From Propionivibrio sp. (GTDB taxonomy: Bacteria; Pseudomonadota; Gammaproteobacteria; Burkholderiales; Rhodocyclaceae), in NCBI RefSeq assembly GCF_016790145.1, contig NZ_JAEUOI010000048.1:1-37102 (forward strand): a stretch of 37,102 bases of DNA, in the 5' to 3' direction. Within the stretch, counting starts at the first letter, position 1. The number at the start of each line of letters is the position of its first letter. This document shows positions 32,140 through 37,102 of this stretch, piece by piece. The translations under genes and the position numbers were made by a program. The notes under the pieces were generated by a model, which was not told the origin of the DNA, searched no databases, and was given only the letters and a program-made list of their open reading frames with translations.

Positions 32140-32586
32140 TCAGTTGGCGAATATCTGGCGGATCGTGTCAACACTGTCGGCGGTGCACAATGCTTCGCGG
32201 CAGGTGCGATCGGAGAATCGCTCGGCAAGTTCAGAAAGGATTTGCAGGTGTTGCTCCGTTGCCTGTTCGGGAACAAGCAATATGAAAAGGAGGGATACCG
32301 GCTTTCCATCCGGAGAGTCGAATGCTACAGGCGCAGCCAGACGCAGGAACGCGCCGCTGGCTTCCTTCAGCCCTTTGATGCGGCCATGGGGAATCGCTAT
32401 GCCTTGCCCGAGGCCAGTCGAACCAAGCTTTTCGCGAGCGAAAAGGCTGTCGAATACTGCGCTGCGGGCGATGCCCTGATTGTTTTCGAAAAGCAGGCCC
32501 ACCTTCTCGAAGACGCGCTTCTTGCTGCTCGCGTCAAGATCAAGGACGATATTTTCGGGGGCTAATAACTGATTGATCTGGCTCAT
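32140..32586 (-). CDS. ptsN: Nitrogen regulatory PTS EIIA component
   Basis: 148 residues of the EIIA-Ntr/fructose family. The phosphorylated His67 lies in GIAIPHGRIKG, preceded by LGSTGLGQ, and the body has FDSPDGKPVSLLFILLVPE and HLQILSELAERFSD. It takes phosphate from NPr/HPr and modulates potassium, nitrogen and carbon metabolism. The position rpoN-hpf-ptsN-hprK is the standard betaproteobacterial one. Confidence 0.95.
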   Translation of the reverse strand: MSQINQLLAPENIVLDLDASSKKRVFEKVGLLFENNQGIARSAVFDSLFAREKLGSTGLGQGIAIPHGRIKGLKEASGAFLRLAAPVAFDSPDGKPVSLLFILLVPEQATEQHLQILSELAERFSDRTCREALCTADSVDTIRQIFAN

Positions 32587-32656
32587 TCAGGGATACTAAA
32601 AATAACGGCTGGCAGTAATTAGGAGCAAGAGAAACGGAAGGATCAGGTTCGCGGGA

Positions 32657-32682
32657 GGGTTCGACAAAAAATGGTCAAACCC
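32657..32682 (-). other. Hairpin in the hpf-ptsN spacer
   Basis: gggttcgac (32657-32665) pairs with gtcaaaccc (32674-32682) at 8 of 9 positions around a loop of eight bases including an A-run. It may attenuate or process the transcript between hpf and ptsN. Confidence 0.35.
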
Positions 32683-32697
32683 GCCGCAAAGAGCAAG

Positions 32698-33021
32698 TCA
32701 GTCCTGGACAATATGAGCGATCTTTTGCCCACGGTGATGATTCTGCACTTTTTGTTTGTGCTTCTGGACCTGGCGGTCAAGCTTGTCGACCAGAACATCA
32801 ACCGCCGCGTAGAGATCCTCGTCAATGGCTTCAACGAAAACGTCCTTGCCGGAGAGGTGAACAGTAACTTCGGCTTTCTGCTTGAGCTTGTCTACCGATA
32901 AAATCACGTTCACATCGATGACGTTATCGAAATGACGCGTAACACGCTCAAGCTTCCCGGTAACGTAATCGTGAATTGCCGGGGTTATTTCAAGATGGTG
33001 CCCACTGATTTTCAGGTTCAT
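32698..33021 (-). CDS. hpf: Ribosome hibernation promoting factor (short HPF/YfiA)
   Basis: 107 residues from the ATG at 33021 ([20 protein letters not shown]), with AGGAG seven bases upstream; the ATG six codons earlier lacks this. The beta-alpha fold motif [20 protein letters not shown] and [22 protein letters not shown] are typical. The length is that of the short form, without the long HPF dimerisation domain. It binds the ribosome in stationary phase. 129 bases downstream of rpoN. Confidence 0.94.
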   Translation of the reverse strand: MNLKISGHHLEITPAIHDYVTGKLERVTRHFDNVIDVNVILSVDKLKQKAEVTVHLSGKDVFVEAIDEDLYAAVDVLVDKLDRQVQKHKQKVQNHHRGQKIAHIVQD

Positions 33022-33150
33022 TATGTGGCTCCTTTTCAAGGTAATGATAGTCGCGTCAGCGACCGTCGAATCTCCCCTCGCCCATTCCTGGAAGAGGGCT
33101 CGGGGGTAAGAGTAATGGGCATTGCTTTCATCTTCTGCGCTTGAGTCCTG

Positions 33151-34569
33151 TCAGATCGTCTTGCGTAGTTTAACCGGAGGTATGCTGAGCGCTTCTCGGT
33201 ATTTTGCAATTGTTCGCCGAGCAACGACAATTCCCTGCTGACCCAGTATTTCGGACAACTGACTATCCGAAAGGGGTTTCTTCTGGTCTTCAGAACTAAT
33301 CAACTGCTTGATCAGCGCGCGGATGGCCGTTGCCGAACAGGCACCACCGGCTTCGGTGGCGACGTGACTGCCAAAAAAATACTTCAATTCAAATATCCCG
33401 CGTGGCGTTGCCATGTATTTTTGCGTGGTCACCCTGGAGATGGTCGATTCATGCAGGTCCAGGAGATCGGCAATTTCACGCAGCACCAGTGGTCGCATGG
33501 CGACCTCGCCATGATCGAAAAACTGGCGCTGGCGATCGACAATAGATTGTGCCACTCTCAGGATGGTGTCAAAGCGTTGCTGAACGTTTTTTATCAGCCA
33601 GCGCGCTTCCTGCAACTGACCGGCCAGTCCTGAACCACGCTGTCGGGTGAGAATCTGGGCGTAAAGACTGTTGATACGCAGGCGAGGAAAAGCGTCGGAA
33701 TTGATGTTGACCGTCCACTGGCCGCGTAACTTGCGCACTACGACGTCGGGGGTAATGTAGCGCGCATCCAGTGCAGCAAATTTTGCACCGGGCCGTGGGT
33801 TGAGGCTGCGAATGAGATACTGGGCCTCGCGCAACTGCTCGTCGTCGCACTCGCTGAGTTTCTTGAGCTTAACGAAATCGCGAGCGGCAAGCAGGTCAAG
33901 GTAATGGCGAACGATCTTCAGAGCCAGAATCTGCGTATCATCTGCGGGCAGTGCTTCCAGTTGCAGGGTCAGGCACTCCTGCGCATTGCGTGCGCCAACG
34001 CCGGTCGGATCGAAGCATTGCAGATGATTCAGGGCGATCTGCAATTCCTCAGGCTCGATTTCAAGTTCGGGCGGCAAGGTTTCTGCAAGATCTTCGAGAG
34101 ATTGGGTCAGGTAACCGTCATCGTCGAGCGCGTCGATCAGGCATTGCACCAGTGTCTGGTCACGTCCGGGAATGCTCATGAGCCCGAGTTGCCATGACAG
34201 GTGTTCGCGCAGGGAGGTGGTAGCGGCCTGCACGTCCTGGTAATCGTTGTCGTCATCGTCAAACGATCCGGGCGAGCTGGAGTAACTGCTTTCCTCGCCC
34301 AGCCAGCTCTCGTCATCGGCTGACGAGGTTGGCGGCGTGGGCTGGTCAGGCTCGAAGTTTTCAGCTTCAGTTGATTGGGATTCGCTGATGCCCGTTAGCT
34401 GAGGCGCGTATTCCTCTTCTTCACGTTCGAGGAGTGGGTTTTCCTGCAGGTATTTTTCCAGTTCCTGCTCAAGCTCAAGCGTCGACAGTTGCAACAGTCG
34501 TATCGATTGCTGCAACTGGGGCGTCAGTGCGAGGTGTTGCGATAGCTTGAGTTGGAGGGATGGTTTCAT
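33151..34569 (-). CDS. rpoN: RNA polymerase sigma-54 factor
   Basis: 472 residues. Region I is the Gln/Leu-rich activator-response segment ([35 protein letters not shown]). Region II is acidic ([21 protein letters not shown]). The core-binding and DNA-binding regions follow, with [19 protein letters not shown] and the RpoN box [12 protein letters not shown] near the C-terminus. It directs transcription from -24/-12 promoters with enhancer-binding proteins. It starts 79 bases after lptB. Confidence 0.97.
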   Translation of the reverse strand: MKPSLQLKLSQHLALTPQLQQSIRLLQLSTLELEQELEKYLQENPLLEREEEEYAPQLTGISESQSTEAENFEPDQPTPPTSSADDESWLGEESSYSSSPGSFDDDDNDYQDVQAATTSLREHLSWQLGLMSIPGRDQTLVQCLIDALDDDGYLTQSLEDLAETLPPELEIEPEELQIALNHLQCFDPTGVGARNAQECLTLQLEALPADDTQILALKIVRHYLDLLAARDFVKLKKLSECDDEQLREAQYLIRSLNPRPGAKFAALDARYITPDVVVRKLRGQWTVNINSDAFPRLRINSLYAQILTRQRGSGLAGQLQEARWLIKNVQQRFDTILRVAQSIVDRQRQFFDHGEVAMRPLVLREIADLLDLHESTISRVTTQKYMATPRGIFELKYFFGSHVATEAGGACSATAIRALIKQLISSEDQKKPLSDSQLSEILGQQGIVVARRTIAKYREALSIPPVKLRKTI

Positions 34570-34648
34570 TTACGGAGCCTGATTGGCCGCCGGATTGGGG
34601 GTGACGCTGTCCGATGTGTTCTGGATTCTGGAGGAGCAAGCGGCAGGT

Positions 34649-35404
34649 TCAGAGGCGGAAATTCTCGCCCAGATAAACCTTCCGGACGTTTTCATTATAA
34701 ATGATTTCATCGGGACGACCAGAAGCAAGAACGCTGCCTTCGTTGAGGATGTAGGCGTGGTCACAGATTCGCAATGTTTCGCGGACGTTATGGTCGGTGA
34801 TCAGGACGCCGATGTTGCGCTCCTTCAGGAAGTGGATGATCTTCTGGATATCCAGCACGGCAATGGGATCAATGCCGGCAAACGGCTCATCAAGCAGGAT
34901 GAAGCGTGGTTCGGTCGACAGCGCACGGGCAATTTCCACCCGGCGACGCTCGCCGCCGGAAAGCGATGCCGCCGAGCTGTTGCGAATATGGCTGATATGC
35001 AGCTCATCAAGCAGCCGCTCGGCGCGCAGTTCAATCTCGTCAGGCTCAAGCTTTTGCAGTTCCAGCACAGCCTTGATGTTTTCAACGACGCTCAGTTTGC
35101 GAAAAACCGAGGCTTCCTGCGGCAGGTAGGAGACCCCCAGTTTTGCCCGCTGGTGGATGGGCATATGCGTAATTTTTCTGTTATCGATAAAGACCTCGCC
35201 TCCATCGCAGGCGACCAGACCGACCACCATGTAGAAGCAGGTCGTCTTCCCCGCACCGTTCGGACCGAGCAGGCCGACCACTTCGCCGCTACCGACCTCG
35301 ACCGACACGTCCTCTACCACGGTGCGCTTCTTGTAGCGCTTTTTCAGGTTGTGCGTGGAGAGTGTACTCTTCGTGTTCATGCTGACACTGGTTTCGGACA
35401 TCAT
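34649..35404 (-). CDS. lptB: LPS export ABC transporter ATPase LptB
   Basis: 251 residues. Walker A is [17 protein letters not shown], the Q-loop is [12 protein letters not shown], the ABC signature is [15 protein letters not shown], Walker B is [16 protein letters not shown], and the switch His is in [10 protein letters not shown], the LptB-specific set. It drives lipopolysaccharide extraction from the inner membrane with LptFG. The usual upstream partners lptC and lptA are absent here; recX abuts it directly with no spacer. The start may be 35404 or the Met nine codons later ([19 protein letters not shown]). Confidence 0.95.
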   Translation of the reverse strand: MMSETSVSMNTKSTLSTHNLKKRYKKRTVVEDVSVEVGSGEVVGLLGPNGAGKTTCFYMVVGLVACDGGEVFIDNRKITHMPIHQRAKLGVSYLPQEASVFRKLSVVENIKAVLELQKLEPDEIELRAERLLDELHISHIRNSSAASLSGGERRRVEIARALSTEPRFILLDEPFAGIDPIAVLDIQKIIHFLKERNIGVLITDHNVRETLRICDHAYILNEGSVLASGRPDEIIYNENVRKVYLGENFRL

Positions 35405-35851
35405 TCAATCGTCTTCAAAGTCGCCGCGAATTATGCGGCGGATGGTTTCACCGGAAAATCCCCGGCTCATCAAAAAACGCGTCTGTCGAGCGCGCTCAGT
35501 GGCACCAAGCCCACCGGATTGATCGCCATACTTACGCTGCCAGACCTGACGCGCGCGCGTCAGTTCATCATCGCTGGCGGCCAATGCGGAAGCCACCAGT
35601 TCTTCAGAAACACCCTGAGCTCGTAGTTCGTAAGCCAGGCGAGCGTTGCCAAATCTCGCACCGCGAGCATTCAATCGCATTTCAACGTAGCGCTCGTCAG
35701 AAAGCAGATGACGCGCATTCAGATCATCGAGCAGAGCCTCAAGGGTTGCGCTCGATTCGGCGTGCGGGATAAGCTTCCGCGCCAGTTCGGCCCGCGCGTA
35801 TTCGCGACGCGCCAGCAGCCTCAGTGCACGCGCGCGCAACGTGCCGCTCAT
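35405..35851 (-). CDS. recX: Recombination regulator RecX
   Basis: 148 residues, all helical, with the three-repeat RecX pattern: ALRLLARREYARAELARKL, YVEMRLNARGARFGNARLAYELRAQGVSEE, and a C-terminal RFLMSRGFSGETIRRII. RecX binds RecA filaments and limits their activity. It lies 6 bases after recA, so is probably made from recA read-through, and its stop directly precedes the lptB ATG. Confidence 0.94.
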   Translation of the reverse strand: MSGTLRARALRLLARREYARAELARKLIPHAESSATLEALLDDLNARHLLSDERYVEMRLNARGARFGNARLAYELRAQGVSEELVASALAASDDELTRARQVWQRKYGDQSGGLGATERARQTRFLMSRGFSGETIRRIIRGDFEDD

Positions 35852-35857
35852 GGCGAC

Positions 35858-36877
35858 TTACTCGTTGACGCTGATCGGCTTCGGCGAGGGAACATTGACG
35901 GCGGTACGTATCCTGGCCTCAATCTCCTCGGCGATTTGCGGGTTGGCCTTGAGGTATTCGCGGGCGTTGTCCTTGCCCTGGCCGATTTTTTCGCCATTGT
36001 AGGCGTACCAGGAGCCCGACTTCTCGACCAGTTTGTGAATGACTCCCAGTTCGACGATTTCGCCCTCGCGCGATGTCCCTTCACCGTAAAGAATGTCGAA
36101 AATGGCTTCACGGAAAGGCGGTGCGACCTTGTTCTTGACCACCTTGACGCGGGTTTCGTTGCCAACCACCTCATCGCCTTTCTTGATACCGCCGATACGG
36201 CGGATATCAAGGCGAACCGAAGCGTAGAACTTGAGCGCGTTACCGCCGGTAGTGGTTTCCGGGCTGCCGAACATGACGCCGATCTTCATGCGGATCTGGT
36301 TGATGAAAATAACCAGCGTGTTCGTCCGGTTAATATTCGCTGTCAGCTTGCGTAGCGCCTGACTCATCAGGCGGGCTTGCAGTCCGGGTAGCGAATCACC
36401 CATCTCGCCTTCGATTTCGGCTTTCGGTACGAGCGCGGCGACCGAGTCGATGACAATGACGTCCACGCTTGCCGAACGCACCAGCATATCGGTGATTTCA
36501 AGTGCCTGTTCACCGGTATCCGGTTGTGAAATCAGGAGATCGTCAAGATTCACTCCGAGTTTGTGGGCGTAAGTGGGGTCAAGGGCATGTTCGGCGTCGA
36601 TGAAAGCGGCAGTACCGCCGAGTTGCTGCATTTCGGCGATGACCTGCAGCGCCAGTGTCGTTTTGCCAGACGATTCCGGACCGTAGATTTCAACGACGCG
36701 TCCGCGCGGCAGGCCGCCGATGCCCAGCGCAATATCCAACCCAAGCGAACCGGTGGAAACGACCTGGATGTCATTGGCGACGCTCCCGTCGCCCATTTTC
36801 ATGATCGATCCCTTGCCGAACTGCTTTTCGATCTGAGCCAGCGCTGCAGCCAGTGCTTTTGACTTGTTGTCGTCCAT
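35858..36877 (-). CDS. recA: RecA recombinase
   Basis: 339 residues of a complete RecA. Walker A is [14 protein letters not shown], Walker B is [13 protein letters not shown], the L1/L2 DNA loops include [19 protein letters not shown] and [20 protein letters not shown], and the C-terminal domain is shorter than in E. coli but intact. It catalyses strand exchange and promotes LexA self-cleavage. Regulation by SOS is supported by LexA boxes upstream. First gene of the run recA-recX-lptB-rpoN. Confidence 0.98.
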   Translation of the reverse strand: MDDNKSKALAAALAQIEKQFGKGSIMKMGDGSVANDIQVVSTGSLGLDIALGIGGLPRGRVVEIYGPESSGKTTLALQVIAEMQQLGGTAAFIDAEHALDPTYAHKLGVNLDDLLISQPDTGEQALEITDMLVRSASVDVIVIDSVAALVPKAEIEGEMGDSLPGLQARLMSQALRKLTANINRTNTLVIFINQIRMKIGVMFGSPETTTGGNALKFYASVRLDIRRIGGIKKGDEVVGNETRVKVVKNKVAPPFREAIFDILYGEGTSREGEIVELGVIHKLVEKSGSWYAYNGEKIGQGKDNAREYLKANPQIAEEIEARIRTAVNVPSPKPISVNE

Positions 36878-36954
36878 TGCGTGTCCTTTATTCTGATTGA
36901 AAAGATTATCTCATGTTCAACGGCGCCGATCCTGTGAGTTACACCAAGGTCGAT

Positions 36955-36974
36955 TACTGTTATTATATATGGGG
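36955..36974 (-). promoter_or_regulatory. Second, degenerate LexA-like site over the putative recA -10
   Basis: On the minus strand ccccatatataataacagta matches the LexA consensus at about 13 of 20 positions with a perfect ACAGTA half. It overlaps TATAAT (36962-36967 complement), the likely recA -10 hexamer. Confidence 0.45.
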
Positions 36975-37001
36975 TATCCACTTAGCTCCAGTTATCGCGA
37001 G

Positions 37002-37021
37002 TACTGGATAAATAAGCAGTA
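37002..37021 (-). promoter_or_regulatory. LexA (SOS) box upstream of recA
   Basis: On the minus strand TACTG-N10-CAGTA (spacer cttatttatc) matches the E. coli LexA consensus at 16 of 20 bases, with both CTG/CAG half-sites intact. It lies about 125 bases before the recA start, upstream of the likely -35. Confidence 0.8.
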
Positions 37022-37049
37022 TTGAATGATATGCCAGTGAGGCAAACAG

Positions 37050-37102
37050 TCAAGCCTTTTTCACCACATCCCGGTACGTCACCGGTGCGGTCACGACCGC
37101 TT
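37050..37102 (-). CDS. 3' end of an unidentified gene entering from the right
   Basis: Seventeen codons of GC-rich coding-like sequence end in TGA at 37052-37050: AVVTAPVTYRDVVKKA. It is co-directional with recA, 172 bases upstream of its start. Too short to assign a family. Confidence 0.45.
   Translation of the reverse strand, partial: AVVTAPVTYRDVVKKA

Noticed and set aside
31209-32285. 358-codon open frame on the plus strand
   Set aside because: Antisense to hprK and part of ptsN, both with full catalytic motifs; no recognisable fold.
34583-35626. 347-codon open frame on the plus strand
   Set aside because: Antisense to lptB and recX; no domain seen.

Overview
The window looks like chromosome of a betaproteobacterium, most likely a member of the Rhodocyclales (Dechloromonas / Azonexus / Accumulibacter-like). 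This rests on GC-rich coding sequence, the gene order yqgE-ruvX-pyrR-pyrB-pyrC' and the incomplete nitrogen-PTS block rpoN-hpf-ptsN-hprK. It also rests on a complete system I cytochrome c maturation cluster beside c-type cytochrome genes. The taxon is an inference from gene content; there is no rRNA or tRNA gene to confirm it.

Layout. 0-7.6 kb is housekeeping: the 3' part of a PilL/ChpA-type CheA kinase, a convergent DNA photolyase, then a tightly overlapping operon yqgE-ruvX-pyrR-pyrB-pyrC'. The last gene encodes a dihydroorotase homologue that has lost its zinc ligands. 7.6-14.1 kb is an accessory, repeat-rich stretch: a Sel1-repeat secreted protein, an intact-looking IS3-family element (ends, 3-bp target duplication and frameshift site all visible), several REP-like palindromes, a membrane Ser/Thr protein kinase, a HAD phosphatase and a small zinc-ribbon protein.

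14.1-21.7 kb, all on the minus strand, is the cytochrome c maturation operon ccmABCDEFGHI. A near-consensus FNR-type site lies upstream of ccmA, and several intergenic spacers contain short dispersed repeats. 21.9-26.65 kb looks less GC-rich and is the most interesting part. A TctD/TctE-like two-component system and a NapC/NirT (CymA-like) tetraheme quinol dehydrogenase are transcribed leftward. Divergently transcribed are an outer-membrane protein with one N-terminal heme and a predicted beta-barrel (Cyc2-like architecture) and a periplasmic class I cytochrome c. Together they could form an electron route between the quinone pool and the outside of the cell, matured by the adjacent Ccm system and controlled by the adjacent two-component system.

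27-37.1 kb returns to core genes: an unrecognised conserved-looking protein, pteridine reductase and ttcA, a class III cyclase-domain/FHA protein lacking the usual catalytic Arg, a PsiF-type periplasmic protein, and then a long minus-strand run recA-recX-lptB-rpoN-hpf-ptsN-hprK. The recA upstream region carries a strong LexA box and a second degenerate one over the putative -10. The tail of another minus-strand gene enters at the right edge.
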